Notes under the pieces: model-generated
Seen by the model: only the letters and a program-made list of their open reading frames with translations
What the model was told of the DNA's origin: nothing
Databases searched by the model: none
In this document: positions 45,145-54,945 of the stretch, one piece after another
How positions within the stretch are numbered: position 1 is the stretch's first letter
Layout of the letters: each line of letters opens with the position of its first letter
Assembly (NCBI GenBank): GCA_046598525.1
Contig: JBKJIJ010000004.1
Coordinates: 124,001-188,000, forward strand
Source: Methylotenera_A sp046598525
Lineage (GTDB): Bacteria > Pseudomonadota > Gammaproteobacteria > Burkholderiales > Methylophilaceae
DNA length: 64,000 nt
Reading direction: 5' to 3'
Position numbers and translations under genes: made by a program

Positions 45145-48100
45145 TTGAGGCCGAAAATCCACAAAAATCTGGCTTTAACTTATCGCTTTGGGCGTTAAAT
45201 CATCAAACTTTAGTGTTGTATTTAATGCTGATGCTAACCTTTGCCGGTTTGCTGGCTTACAGCAAACTTGGCCAATCAGAAGACCCGCCTTTTACCTTTA
45301 AAGTGATGCTAGTGCGCACCAGTTGGCCAGGTGCCAGCGCGGTAGAGGTTGAGCAGCAAGTGACGGATAAGCTTGAAAAAAAGCTACAAGAAACGCCACA
45401 TTTGGATTACACCAGCAGCTATTCACGGCCGGGCGAATCGATGATTTTTGTAGTGATTAAAGACGATACATTTTCGCAAGATGTGCCAGATATTTGGTAT
45501 CAGGTGCGCAAAAAAATCAGCGATATTCGCCACACCTTGCCGCAAAATATTGAAAGCCTGACTTTTAATGATGAATTTAGCGATGTGTATGGCAGCATGT
45601 ACGCCCTTACAGGCGATGGCTTTGATAATTTTGCTTTAAAAAAACAAGCCGAAATTATTCGCGCCGAATTATTAAGCGCCAAAGATGTGGCCAAAATTGA
45701 TTTTTTTGGTGAGCAAAAACAGCGCATCTATATAGAGCTTTCTAACGCCAAACTTTCTACCATGGGCATTAGCGCCACGGTGCTGTTAAATAATCTGCAA
45801 ACGCAAAATGCCGTGGTAAAAAGCGGCACGTTTGATTCGCCCAATGAGCGCATTCGCATTGAGGTTTCGGGCCGTTACAACACGCTAGACAATCTGCGCG
45901 ATTTTAGGATACGCGCTAATAATCAAGATTTTAGATTAGGCGATGTGGCGCGCATTTATCGCGGCTATGAAACCCCGCCAAGGGATACTGTGCGCTATAA
46001 CGGCACCGATACTTTGTTGCTGGGCGTGAGCATGCGCGAAGGCGGCGATGTGATTGCGTTAGGGCATGTGCTGGATGCAAAAATTGCCAAAATTCAGCAA
46101 AATCTGCCAGTGGGTTTAAGCTTTGCCACCATTACATCGCAGCCCAAAATAGTGGCCAATTCGGTTAACGATTTTGTGACATCATTAATTGAGGCGCTAG
46201 TGATTGTGCTGGGCGTTAGCCTGCTTTCATTGGGCTTGCGCACAGGCATTGTGGTGGCAATCACCATTCCCGTTGTGCTGGCGGCCACCTTTTTAGTGAT
46301 GCAATTATTTAATATTGGCTTGCATAAAATTTCACTTGGCGCGCTAATATTGGCGCTGGGTTTGCTGGTAGATGATGCGATTATTGCAGTAGAAATGATG
46401 TCATCCAAAATGGAACAAGGCATGCAACGCATGCAAGCGGCGGCGTTTGCTTACACATCAACCGCCATGCCCATGCTAACTGGCACGCTGGTTACAGTTG
46501 CCGGCTTTTTACCCATTGCCACGGCGGCAAGTTCTACAGGCGAATACACACGCTCAATCTTTCAAGTTTCGGCCATTGCCTTGATTATTTCATGGGTGGC
46601 GGCGGTGATTTTTGTGCCGTATTTGGGCTACCATTTATTACCCGATTACAGCCAAAAACCACAGTCATCTAAATTTAATCGGTGGCTAAAATCCACATTT
46701 AAACTAGCCGATAAACCAGATGATAATCATCATCACGATATTTATAACAGCGCGTTTTATAGCCGCTTTAGGGCCTTAGTTACCGCTTGTGTGCGCTACC
46801 GCAAAACGGTCATTGCCATCACATTCATTTTATTTGTACTATCCATTTTAGGTTTTACAAAAGTGCAGCAGCAATTTTTCCCCGATTCCACGCGTTTAGA
46901 GTTGGTGGTGGATTTGCGCATGGCCGAAAGCGCCTCTTACGCGGCAACCAATAATGAGGTGAAAAAGCTAGAAACGTGGTTACGCGCTTGGAACCAAAAA
47001 CACAAAGGCGTTGATAATTTTGTGGCCTATATTGGCACAGGCAGCCCGCGTTATTATTTGCCTTTAGATATTCAATTGCCGCATCGCGGTTTTGCACAAT
47101 TTGTTATTTTAAGCAAAGATTTGACTGCGCGCGAAGCCTTGCGTAGCGATTTATTAAGCTTATTTGAACGCGACTTTCCGGCCTTAAGAGCATCTGTATT
47201 GCGGCTTGAAAACGGCCCACCGGTTGGGTTCCCTGTGCAATTTAGGGTAGATGGCAGCGATATTGCGCAAATACGCCAAATATCGCATCAAATTGAAGAT
47301 ATTATGCGCGCCAACCCCAATTTAGTTAACGTGCAATTGGGTTGGGAAGAGCCCAGTAAAGTCATTAAAGTCAGCATTGATCAAGCAAAAGCCAGGCTGT
47401 TAGGTGTAAGCTCAGTGGATGTGGCCAATGTAATAAATGCCGCTTTAAGCGATTTATACATTACCGAATTTAGAGAAGGCAATGAGCGCATTGATTTAGT
47501 GGCGCGCGGCGTGGATGTTGAGCGCACGCAGTTATCGCGCCTGCCCAACTTAATGTTTAATGTGCAAAACGGTAGCGGTAATCAAACGTCTGTGCAATTG
47601 GCGCAATTTGCCAAAATCACCTCTGAGTTTGAAGAAGGCGTGATTTGGCGGCGCAACCGCGTGCCATCTATCACCGTGCGCGCACATTTGCGCGGCGATA
47701 CGCAAGCGCCTGTGGTTTCTGCGCAAATTGAAGAAAAGCTTGCAAGCATTAAAGCCAATTTGCCGCTTGGCGTAATGGTTCAAACGGGTGGCGCGGTAGA
47801 AGAATCAGCCAAAGGCGGTGCATCGGTTGCTAAAGGCGCGCCTTTGTTTTTGGTGGTGGTGTTAACGCTATTAATTTTGCAGCTACAAAGCTTTTCGCGC
47901 GTATTTTTAGTGTTGCTCACCGCACCATTAGGATTAATTGGAGTCACAATAGCGTTGTTGCTTTTTGGCAAACCATTCGGCTTTGTAGCCATGTTGGGCA
48001 CCATTGCATTATCAGGCATGATTATGCGCAATTCGGTGATTTTGGTGGATCAGATTGATCAAGACAGAGCCAGCGGATTGCCCGCTTGGCAGGCGATTGT

Positions 48101-48308
48101 AGAATCCACCATTCGCCGTTTTAGGCCAATTGTATTAACAGCCGCAGCCGCCATATTAGCCATGATACCGCTAACGCGCAGTGTATTTTTTGGGCCAATG
48201 GCGGTGGCCATTATGGGCGGCTTGGCCATTGCCACAGCGTTAACCGTGTTATTTTTACCGGCATTATATGCGGCATGGTTTAGGGTAAAAGTACCTGAAA
48301 CGCGTTAA
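45141..48308 (+). CDS. RND efflux pump, inner-membrane permease
   Basis: A 1055-residue HAE1-type permease with twelve membrane helices, two large periplasmic loops and a proton-relay region (LGLLVDDAIIAVEMM in helix 4). Proton-driven trimer that exports drugs or metabolites with the adaptor encoded just before it. Closest in style to short-operon RND pumps with TetR control. Substrate unknown. Confidence 0.93.
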   Translation: MIEAENPQKSGFNLSLWALNHQTLVLYLMLMLTFAGLLAYSKLGQSEDPPFTFKVMLVRTSWPGASAVEVEQQVTDKLEKKLQETPHLDYTSSYSRPGESMIFVVIKDDTFSQDVPDIWYQVRKKISDIRHTLPQNIESLTFNDEFSDVYGSMYALTGDGFDNFALKKQAEIIRAELLSAKDVAKIDFFGEQKQRIYIELSNAKLSTMGISATVLLNNLQTQNAVVKSGTFDSPNERIRIEVSGRYNTLDNLRDFRIRANNQDFRLGDVARIYRGYETPPRDTVRYNGTDTLLLGVSMREGGDVIALGHVLDAKIAKIQQNLPVGLSFATITSQPKIVANSVNDFVTSLIEALVIVLGVSLLSLGLRTGIVVAITIPVVLAATFLVMQLFNIGLHKISLGALILALGLLVDDAIIAVEMMSSKMEQGMQRMQAAAFAYTSTAMPMLTGTLVTVAGFLPIATAASSTGEYTRSIFQVSAIALIISWVAAVIFVPYLGYHLLPDYSQKPQSSKFNRWLKSTFKLADKPDDNHHHDIYNSAFYSRFRALVTACVRYRKTVIAITFILFVLSILGFTKVQQQFFPDSTRLELVVDLRMAESASYAATNNEVKKLETWLRAWNQKHKGVDNFVAYIGTGSPRYYLPLDIQLPHRGFAQFVILSKDLTAREALRSDLLSLFERDFPALRASVLRLENGPPVGFPVQFRVDGSDIAQIRQISHQIEDIMRANPNLVNVQLGWEEPSKVIKVSIDQAKARLLGVSSVDVANVINAALSDLYITEFREGNERIDLVARGVDVERTQLSRLPNLMFNVQNGSGNQTSVQLAQFAKITSEFEEGVIWRRNRVPSITVRAHLRGDTQAPVVSAQIEEKLASIKANLPLGVMVQTGGAVEESAKGGASVAKGAPLFLVVVLTLLILQLQSFSRVFLVLLTAPLGLIGVTIALLLFGKPFGFVAMLGTIALSGMIMRNSVILVDQIDQDRASGLPAWQAIVESTIRRFRPIVLTAAAAILAMIPLTRSVFFGPMAVAIMGGLAIATALTVLFLPALYAAWFRVKVPETR

Positions 48309-48351
48309 GCAGTTCAGTTATAATTAGGGTTAAATTAATGAGATTAAGCAC

Positions 48352-49068
48352 ATGATACAAACAGCAGAAATTAAAACGGCAAGTGAGACCGCGGATTTTA
48401 ATATGCCTCGCGAAATCGCGAGATTCAATATGATAGAACAGCAGATTCGCACTTGGGAAGTATTAGACCCAGTGGTACTGGCTTTGCTAAGCGAAATTCC
48501 GCGCGAACACTTTGTGCCAGCCGAATATCAAGGCTTGGCTTTTGCTGATATTGAGATCCCAATCGGCCGTGATTTAACATCTGGTCAAACTATGCTTAGC
48601 CCCAAATTAGAAGGCCGCATTTTACAGGCTTTAAGCGTGCAAAAAACGCATCATGTATTGCACATTGGCACAGGCAGCGGCTATGTAACAGCCTTGTTGG
48701 CAAGCTTGGCTAAACACGTTACATCTGTAGAAATTAATGCCGATTTGAGTGCAAAAGCAGCGCAAAATTTAGCCAAACACGCTATTCAAAACGTCACTTT
48801 ATTGGTGGCAGATGGCGCATTAGGCTTGCCAAATCAAGCACCTTTTGATTTGATTGTTTACACCGGCTCATGCCCAATTGAGCCGCTTGGCGTGCGTAAT
48901 CAGCTGGCTATTGGCGGCGCGCTATTTATTGTTTTAGGCACAGGCCCTGCCATGCAAGCCATTTTGATTCAGCGCTTATCAGACGCCGCTTTTAAGCAAG
49001 ATGTGTTATTTGAAACCTATGTGCCTGAATTGATTAATGCACCGCAGGCCAGCACGTTTGAGTTTTAA
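48352..49068 (+). CDS. PCMT-like methyltransferase upstream of tolC
   Basis: A 238-residue SAM-binding protein resembling L-isoaspartate O-methyltransferase (ARFNMIEQQIRTWEVLD, HIGTGSGYVTALLA). The family sits before tolC in many betaproteobacteria. The isoaspartate-site sequence is changed (YTGSCPIEP, where PCMT has a TAA-like motif), so true repair activity is uncertain. It ends 1 bp before tolC and is likely co-transcribed. A shorter start at 48403 is possible. Confidence 0.85.
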   Translation: MIQTAEIKTASETADFNMPREIARFNMIEQQIRTWEVLDPVVLALLSEIPREHFVPAEYQGLAFADIEIPIGRDLTSGQTMLSPKLEGRILQALSVQKTHHVLHIGTGSGYVTALLASLAKHVTSVEINADLSAKAAQNLAKHAIQNVTLLVADGALGLPNQAPFDLIVYTGSCPIEPLGVRNQLAIGGALFIVLGTGPAMQAILIQRLSDAAFKQDVLFETYVPELINAPQASTFEF

Positions 49069-49069
49069 T

Positions 49070-50431
49070 ATGCTTAACTTTAAACCGCTTTTATTAAAGG
49101 CATTTGTACTGTGCGCGCTACTGCCAGCAGGCTTGCAAGCACAAGATAAAAAATTGAATTTGCTGGATATTTATCAGCAAGCGTTGGCGCACGACCCAGT
49201 TTTGGCCTCTGCATTAAGTAGCAACAAAGCCGCGCAAGAAATAATTGAGCAAGGCAAAGCCTTATATAGGCCAACGGTTAATTTTAGCGCAGGCGTAACC
49301 GCCACCAAAAGCAATATTGAGTTTAATAATGTCACGTCAAACTTTCCGCGTGTGGCGGGTAGAGCCAGTTTTGAAGGTTATAACTATGGCTTAGAAGCGC
49401 GTCAACCCATTTATCGCCAACAAAATTTAGTGCAAATGGATCAAAGCTACACGCAAGTGAGCATTGCCGATAAGCAATATCATTTAAGTCAGCAAAATCT
49501 GATTTTACGCACTACGCAGGCGTATTTTAATGTGCTGATTGCGCAAGATAAAATTGAGCTGATTAAAGCGCAAAAAACGGCTATTTTAAGCCAGCTAGAT
49601 CAAGCCAAAATTACCTTTGAAGTGGGCACCGCCACCATTACCGATGTAAATGAAGCGCAAGCGCGCTTTGATTTGGTGGTGGCGCAAGAAATTGCCGCCA
49701 TAAACGAATACCAAATTGCGCAGCACGAAATTCAGCAGATTACCGGTGAATTGCCAAGCGCGCTTGCCACGGTTAAAAGCGATATTCAAGTGAATACGAT
49801 TAATCAAAACATGCAAAATTTGCTGGATGTAGCGCTGCAAAACAACCTAAATATCGCCATTCAGCAAGATACCTTAAAGCTAGCCGAGCAAGATGTGGCC
49901 TTTAACAAAGCCGCGCATATGCCAACCTTGGATGCGGTGGCCAACTACACCGATAATTACACCAATGGCGGTTTAAACGGTTTTGGTAACGATTTTAACA
50001 GCGCCACTATTGGCTTGCAGCTGCAAATTCCGCTGTATCAAGGCGGGGCCATTAGCTCACGCGTGCGCCAAGCGCTGTTAAATCAGCAAAAAGCCAAAGA
50101 TGATGTAGAAATTGCGCGCCGCCAAACCGATTTAGAAACGCAGCGCGCGTTTTTAAATTTAAGCAGCAGCGTGGCGCAAATTAAGGCGCTAGAGCAAGCA
50201 TTAATTAGTAGCCAAAGCCAGCTAGATTCAACCAAATTAGGCTATGAAGTGGGCGTGCGGATTAGTGTGGATGTGCTAAACGCGCAACAGCAATTGTTTT
50301 CGGCCAAGCGCGATTTACTGCAAGCGCGCTACAATTATTTGGTGAACATCATCCGCTTAAAATCAGCCACAGGCGTGGTGGCAGAGGTGGATTTACAAGA
50401 TATTAATCAGCAATTGGTGCTGGCACCTTAA
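49070..50431 (+). CDS. tolC: TolC-family outer-membrane channel
   Basis: A 453-residue outer-membrane exit duct with signal peptide (cleavage near LQAQD) and two repeats of the TolC alpha-barrel (NLLDIYQQALAHDP near the start; DVLNAQQQLFSAKRDLLQAR near the end). It serves type I export and RND pumps. The start at 49070 lies one base after the PCMT-like stop; an upstream frame from 49037 is ignored. Confidence 0.93.
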   Translation: MLNFKPLLLKAFVLCALLPAGLQAQDKKLNLLDIYQQALAHDPVLASALSSNKAAQEIIEQGKALYRPTVNFSAGVTATKSNIEFNNVTSNFPRVAGRASFEGYNYGLEARQPIYRQQNLVQMDQSYTQVSIADKQYHLSQQNLILRTTQAYFNVLIAQDKIELIKAQKTAILSQLDQAKITFEVGTATITDVNEAQARFDLVVAQEIAAINEYQIAQHEIQQITGELPSALATVKSDIQVNTINQNMQNLLDVALQNNLNIAIQQDTLKLAEQDVAFNKAAHMPTLDAVANYTDNYTNGGLNGFGNDFNSATIGLQLQIPLYQGGAISSRVRQALLNQQKAKDDVEIARRQTDLETQRAFLNLSSSVAQIKALEQALISSQSQLDSTKLGYEVGVRISVDVLNAQQQLFSAKRDLLQARYNYLVNIIRLKSATGVVAEVDLQDINQQLVLAP

Positions 50432-50472
50432 TCTTACCTAAATAACTGACATCTAAAAACGGCCAACTAAAT

Positions 50473-51027
50473 ATGAGCGCAACCATTTCAAAAGCCGAGC
50501 TTAGTCAATTAGTTATCATTGATATGCAAACCAAGCTGCATGGCGCCATGCAGGCCGATGCCATGCAATTGGTGATTAAAAATTTTGGCATATTAGCGCA
50601 AGCGGCTATTTTGCTTAATGTGCCAGTGATTGTCACAGAGCAATATCCGCAAGGTTTGGGCGAAACATTGCCACAAATTAAACAATATATCGGCGCATGC
50701 AAACCAATAGAAAAAACCGCTTTTTCAGCCGCCAGCGCGTCAAAATTTAACCAGCAATTGCATCGCGATCAACCGCAAATCATCATCGCAGGTATGGAAT
50801 CGCATATTTGCGTATTGCAAACCGCGCTAGATTTAATTAAAGCTAATAAGCAAGTTTTTGTGGTGGAAGACGCTATTATTTCGCGCAATGCTAGCAATAA
50901 AGCCAACGCATTGGCGCGCATGCGCGATGCCGGCTGTATCATCACCAATACGGAATCAGTTGTGTTTGAATGGCTGGGTAACGCGCAACATTCTGCTTTT
51001 AAAGCAATATCGGCGCTTATTCGCTAA
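50473..51027 (+). CDS. Isochorismatase-like hydrolase
   Basis: A 184-residue cysteine-hydrolase-fold protein (YcaC-like). Triad candidates: D17 in VIIDMQ, K79 in PIEKTAFS, C112 in GMESHICVLQTA. The substrate is unknown: the family ranges from isochorismate to nicotinamide and carbamates. It follows tolC by 41 bp and is convergent with waaA. Confidence 0.88.
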   Translation: MSATISKAELSQLVIIDMQTKLHGAMQADAMQLVIKNFGILAQAAILLNVPVIVTEQYPQGLGETLPQIKQYIGACKPIEKTAFSAASASKFNQQLHRDQPQIIIAGMESHICVLQTALDLIKANKQVFVVEDAIISRNASNKANALARMRDAGCIITNTESVVFEWLGNAQHSAFKAISALIR

Positions 51028-51032
51028 CACAG

Positions 51033-52280
51033 CTATTTAATTAAGTGCGCCCTAATAAGCTGCATGGTTCTAAAGGTTGCCCCAGTAGAAGCTTGGCTAA
51101 AATTTAAGCTGGCTTGCTGCATTTGGGTTCTTTTTTCGCTATGTTTAGCCAAATACTGAATTTTTTCGCGCAAGCTGGCCACATCACTCACCTGCGTTGC
51201 CGCCCCTGCCCGTAGCGCATTTGCGGTGGCTTCGGCAAAATTATAGGTATATTTGCCAATTAAAATAGGCTTGCCCATGCTGGCCGCTTCAATCAAGTTT
51301 TGGCCACCAAACTTCAGCAAGCTACCACCCACAAAAGTAAAATCACAAGCGGCGTAATAGCTAAATAATTCGCCCATGCTATCGCCCAGCACCACTTGCA
51401 CCTGCTGATTAATCGGCAAAACCAATTGGCTGCGGCGCACATAATGTAAGCCTGCCGCTTTAATCAGCTGCTCTACTTCATCAAACCGTTGCGGATGGCG
51501 CGGCACTATCATGGTTAAAATAGTTAAATCTTTTACCGCCTCTAAAATTAACGCTTCTTCACCTTCGCGCGTGCTGGCGGCCAAAAATACAGTTTTTTCA
51601 CCCAATAACGCGCGCAATTTCAAGCCATTTTCTAGCGCATTCGCAGGTGGCCGTACATCAAATTTTATATTGCCAGTAATATCCACATGAGGCGCGCCCA
51701 GCATTTGCAAACGCACCGCATCAGCTCTTGTTTGCGCGGCAATGGCGCTTAAGTTGTGCAAACCTTCGGTTACCAAACGGCCTAGCTTGCCATAACCCTT
51801 GGCCGATTTTTCAGATAAGCGCGCATTGAGTAGTAATATTGGAATTTCATTTTTTTTGCACGCCGCAATTAAGTTAAACCACAACTCGGTTTCCATAATC
51901 AAACCAATTTTTGGCTGAAAATGTTTTAAAAAACGCCTCACGGCAAATGGCAAATCATAAGGTAAATACACACGCTGTACCGCGTCGCCAAACAGCTGCT
52001 CGCTAGCTTCGCGCCCAGTAGGTGTGGTGTGCGTGAGCAAGATTTGATGCTGCGGATACTGCGCCTGCAAAGCTTTAACCAAAGGCTCTGCCGCGCGCGT
52101 TTCGCCCACCGAAACGCAATGCAGCCAAATAACCGGCTTGTTTACTTTTAATGCATAGCCCCCAAACCGCTCACGCCAATGCAATTTGTAAGCCGGTTGC
52201 TTAATACCGCGCCACCATAATTTAAATGGCACTATCGGCAACACTGCATACAACAAAATGGAATATAAAAAGCGATTCAC
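51033..52280 (-). CDS. waaA: 3-deoxy-D-manno-octulosonic-acid (Kdo) transferase
   Basis: Adds Kdo from CMP-Kdo to lipid IVA, an essential LPS core step at the inner membrane. The 415 residues begin with a membrane anchor, followed by the N-terminal Rossmann domain (LHCVSVGETRAAEPLV with the conserved Glu) and the C-terminal donor domain (FVGGSLLKFGGQNLIEAAS). Usual length. Also called kdtA. Confidence 0.95.
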   Translation of the reverse strand: MNRFLYSILLYAVLPIVPFKLWWRGIKQPAYKLHWRERFGGYALKVNKPVIWLHCVSVGETRAAEPLVKALQAQYPQHQILLTHTTPTGREASEQLFGDAVQRVYLPYDLPFAVRRFLKHFQPKIGLIMETELWFNLIAACKKNEIPILLLNARLSEKSAKGYGKLGRLVTEGLHNLSAIAAQTRADAVRLQMLGAPHVDITGNIKFDVRPPANALENGLKLRALLGEKTVFLAASTREGEEALILEAVKDLTILTMIVPRHPQRFDEVEQLIKAAGLHYVRRSQLVLPINQQVQVVLGDSMGELFSYYAACDFTFVGGSLLKFGGQNLIEAASMGKPILIGKYTYNFAEATANALRAGAATQVSDVASLREKIQYLAKHSEKRTQMQQASLNFSQASTGATFRTMQLIRAHLIK

Positions 52281-52378
52281 ATCAGTATTTTCTCATAAAT
52301 AGATGCACTTAAAATTTTAAAAAACGGTGTTAGTACCTGAAAAACAATAATACGGGGTGGTAATAAACAATTGTTGAC

Positions 52379-52395
52379 AATTGAGATGCTCAATT
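52379..52395. promoter_or_regulatory. Palindrome at the head of the carrier-protein cluster
   Basis: AATTGAG-ATG-CTCAATT is a perfect 7-3-7 palindrome starting inside a TTGACA -35-like hexamer (52374-52379). It lies about 105-120 bases before the carrier-protein gene. Position suggests an operator; the matching -10 is unclear. Nothing else was recognised between 52281 and 52500. Confidence 0.45.
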
Positions 52396-52500
52396 ACCAA
52401 TTTGGGCTATTGCGTGAATCTACGCAGTAAGAATAAACTGCATTCGTCAAATATTGTGTTTGATCACTTAAAAAATAAATTAAATTATAAAAGTTAATTA

Positions 52501-52749
52501 ATGACTATTGAAATTATTGCACGTGTAAAAACGGTTTTAAAAACCCAAGCCGAGCTTAATCAGGACGTTAATGGCCTTGACATTGATGCCGATTTATTCG
52601 CCGCTGGTATGAGCTCGCGCGCAACAGTTGGTGTAATGCTAGGGCTTGAGTCAGAGTTTGATTTAGAGTTTCCAGATAGCATGTTGCGTCGCGATGTATT
52701 TGAAAGCATCCGCGCAATTGGCAATGCTATTTCTAGTTTGCAAACTTAA
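52501..52749 (+). CDS. Acyl/aminoacyl carrier protein
   Basis: An 82-residue carrier protein. The phosphopantetheine serine is probably S39 in DLFAAGMSSRATV, the local pattern seen in carrier proteins that receive amino acids from SerRS-like ligases (for example AAGLTSFATV-type). No catalytic domain. Its stop overlaps the next ATG (TAATG). It should carry the amino acid loaded by the ligase at 54016 while the flavin enzyme acts on it. Confidence 0.9.
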   Translation: MTIEIIARVKTVLKTQAELNQDVNGLDIDADLFAAGMSSRATVGVMLGLESEFDLEFPDSMLRRDVFESIRAIGNAISSLQT

Positions 52750-53939
52750 TGAATCCCGCTAACCAAGACAATGCCAGCCAAGCCGATGTAGATGCGCGCA
52801 TCGCTGAAATTGACCGTATTGGCCGTGAAATAGCTCGTATACATGCAAACGATGTTGATGATAAAAGTCGTTTTCCGATAGAGGCAATTACTGCGCTTAA
52901 AACGGCTGGTATTTTTTCGGCGCCTATCCCTGCTGAATACGGCGGCGTTGGGGCTGACCCGATTGAGCTGGCGCGCGGCTGTGCGGCATTAGGCCTACAT
53001 TGCTCAGCTACCGCAGCGGTGGTGGCTATGCACCATACACAAATTTTATCCGCCGTACATCACGCTAAAAATAGCCCTCAATTACAAGATTATTTGCGTC
53101 GCGCCGCAAAAGAAAATCGCTTAATTGCGTCTGTTACGTCTGAAGTTGGCCCTGGCGGCGATATGCGTAGCAGCAGTTGCGCGGTGGAAATCGATGGCGA
53201 TAGCTATACGCTGACTAAAAAAGCCACCACTGTTTCGTATGGCAATTATGCCGATGACTTAATGATTACAGCGCGTAAAAATTCAGAAGCGGCGAGTGGC
53301 GATCAAGTGTTGGTGATTGCCGAAAAAGGCCAATTTGAGCTGCAAGATCAAGGCGCTTGGGATACCTTAGGTATGCGAGGCACTTGCAGTCCGCCAGCTA
53401 CAGTGGTTGCTAAGGGCGCGGCTTGGCAGGTGATGACTACGCCGTTTGCCGATGTTGCGACTTATACCATGGTGCCTACTTCGCACATATTTTGGTCCGC
53501 TTGGTGGTTTGGTTTAGCGTCAGATGCGGTGAATAAAGCGCGCGAATTGTTTCGTGCAAAAGGCCGCTCTAACCCTGGCACAACGCCCATGGGCGCGCAC
53601 CGTGTGGCAGATTTAAGTGCCGAATTGCAAAAAATGGAATATGAAGTTTTTGGCTTGGCACGCGAATATGCAGAGGCATTGGCAACTGACGATTTACAAA
53701 AATTGGCTAGCCTGGCGTTTTCGCTGCGAATTAATACACTCAAGCTGAATAGCTCACGCGCGGTGGTGGCGATTGTTAGCGAAGCCTTGAGCGTATGCGG
53801 CATTCAGGCTTACAAAAATAACGGGCCGTTTTCATTGGGGCGGCATTTGCGCGACGCTCATTCGTCTGTGATGATGGTGCATAATGACCGTATTCAATTG
53901 ACTAATGCGGCGTTGCTGCTGGTGCATAAAGGTAATTAG
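52749..53939 (+). CDS. Acyl-CoA dehydrogenase-like flavoprotein
   Basis: A 396-residue flavoenzyme with the acyl-CoA dehydrogenase fold: N-terminal helices (IPAEYGGVGADP), the middle barrel (TSEVGPGGDMRS) and C-terminal helices ending GRHLRDAHSSVMMVHNDRI. At the site of the usual catalytic Glu (YEGT in medium-chain dehydrogenase) it has VHND (residues 377-380). Related C-terminal sequences occur in flavin monooxygenase-like members. It could therefore oxidise or hydroxylate the carrier-bound amino acid instead of simple desaturation. Second gene of the cluster. Confidence 0.85.
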   Translation: MNPANQDNASQADVDARIAEIDRIGREIARIHANDVDDKSRFPIEAITALKTAGIFSAPIPAEYGGVGADPIELARGCAALGLHCSATAAVVAMHHTQILSAVHHAKNSPQLQDYLRRAAKENRLIASVTSEVGPGGDMRSSSCAVEIDGDSYTLTKKATTVSYGNYADDLMITARKNSEAASGDQVLVIAEKGQFELQDQGAWDTLGMRGTCSPPATVVAKGAAWQVMTTPFADVATYTMVPTSHIFWSAWWFGLASDAVNKARELFRAKGRSNPGTTPMGAHRVADLSAELQKMEYEVFGLAREYAEALATDDLQKLASLAFSLRINTLKLNSSRAVVAIVSEALSVCGIQAYKNNGPFSLGRHLRDAHSSVMMVHNDRIQLTNAALLLVHKGN

Positions 53940-54015
53940 TTGCCAATTATTCAGCTGAGTATTCAACTGAATAACCAAATAATAATAACTAATTTAGATT
54001 GGGGAGCGGTTTTCA

Positions 54016-54945
54016 ATGAGTGACGGTTCAGTGGGTAGTTTAGATGCAGCACATTTAGCGTTTAAGGCGCAGCTTTTTGCGCATAAACTGCTGCTAGATA
54101 GCGGTGTAAAAGGCATTGTTGGCCGCGCCGCGCCCTTGGTTGAGTTGGTGGCCAGCCTGCAAGGCATGGTAGACCGCGAATCAAAAAAAGATGGTGCGGT
54201 AAAAGCTTGTTTTCCACCTGTTGTGCCGCGTGAGCTATTGCGCAAAGTGGGATATATGGAAAATTTCCCCAATTTATGTGGCTCTATAAACACCTTTACT
54301 GGTGGCGATAGAGAACAAATGGCCTTGGTTGAAACCGTTAAAAGTGGCGGCGATTGGACGCCGCATTTAAGCCAGACCGATGTCACACTTACCCCTGCCA
54401 GTTGCTACCCTTTGTATCCAACGCTGGCTGGTACTTTGCCAGAAGGCGGAGTGCTGTTTGACTTAAATTGCTATTGTTTTCGGCACGAGCCATCAAACGA
54501 TCCGGGGCGATTAATGAGTTTTGAAATACGCGAAAACGTGCGTGCAGGCACGCCAGTCGATGTGCAAAAATGGCGTGGCGATTGGTTGGATCGCGGCCAA
54601 GGCTTAATTGAATCGTTAGGTTTGCCTGTATTTTTAGATACTGCCAGCGATCCATTTTTTGGCCGTGGCGGCAAAATGATGAAAGCCAGCCAAAAAGAGC
54701 TTGAGCTTAAATTTGAGCTATTAGTGCCTATTTGGAGCGAAGATTCACCCACCGCAGTGGCCTCGTTTAATTACCACCAAGACCATTTTGCCCATGTATT
54801 TGGCATCTATACCGCCGATGGAAATGGCGCGCATACCGCCTGCCTGGGCTTTGGCATTGATAGATTAGTGATTGGTCTACTAAAAACGCATGGCTTTGAT
54901 ATGAAAACTTGGCCAGCCAGCGTGCGCCAAACCTTGATGCTATAA
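54016..54945 (+). CDS. Amino acid:[carrier protein] ligase (SerRS-like)
   Basis: A 309-residue class II synthetase core without a tRNA-binding arm. Zinc ligands C130 (LTPASCYPLYP), E173 (EIREN) and C276 (HTACLGFGIDRL) line up with those of the characterised Bradyrhizobium glycine/alanine:CP ligases (C131, E176, C279). Motif 2 is CFRHEPSNDPGR and motif 3 GFGIDRL. These enzymes activate a small amino acid, usually Gly or Ala, and load it on a free carrier protein. GGGGAG precedes the ATG. The partner carrier is at 52501. Confidence 0.93.
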   Translation: MSDGSVGSLDAAHLAFKAQLFAHKLLLDSGVKGIVGRAAPLVELVASLQGMVDRESKKDGAVKACFPPVVPRELLRKVGYMENFPNLCGSINTFTGGDREQMALVETVKSGGDWTPHLSQTDVTLTPASCYPLYPTLAGTLPEGGVLFDLNCYCFRHEPSNDPGRLMSFEIRENVRAGTPVDVQKWRGDWLDRGQGLIESLGLPVFLDTASDPFFGRGGKMMKASQKELELKFELLVPIWSEDSPTAVASFNYHQDHFAHVFGIYTADGNGAHTACLGFGIDRLVIGLLKTHGFDMKTWPASVRQTLML

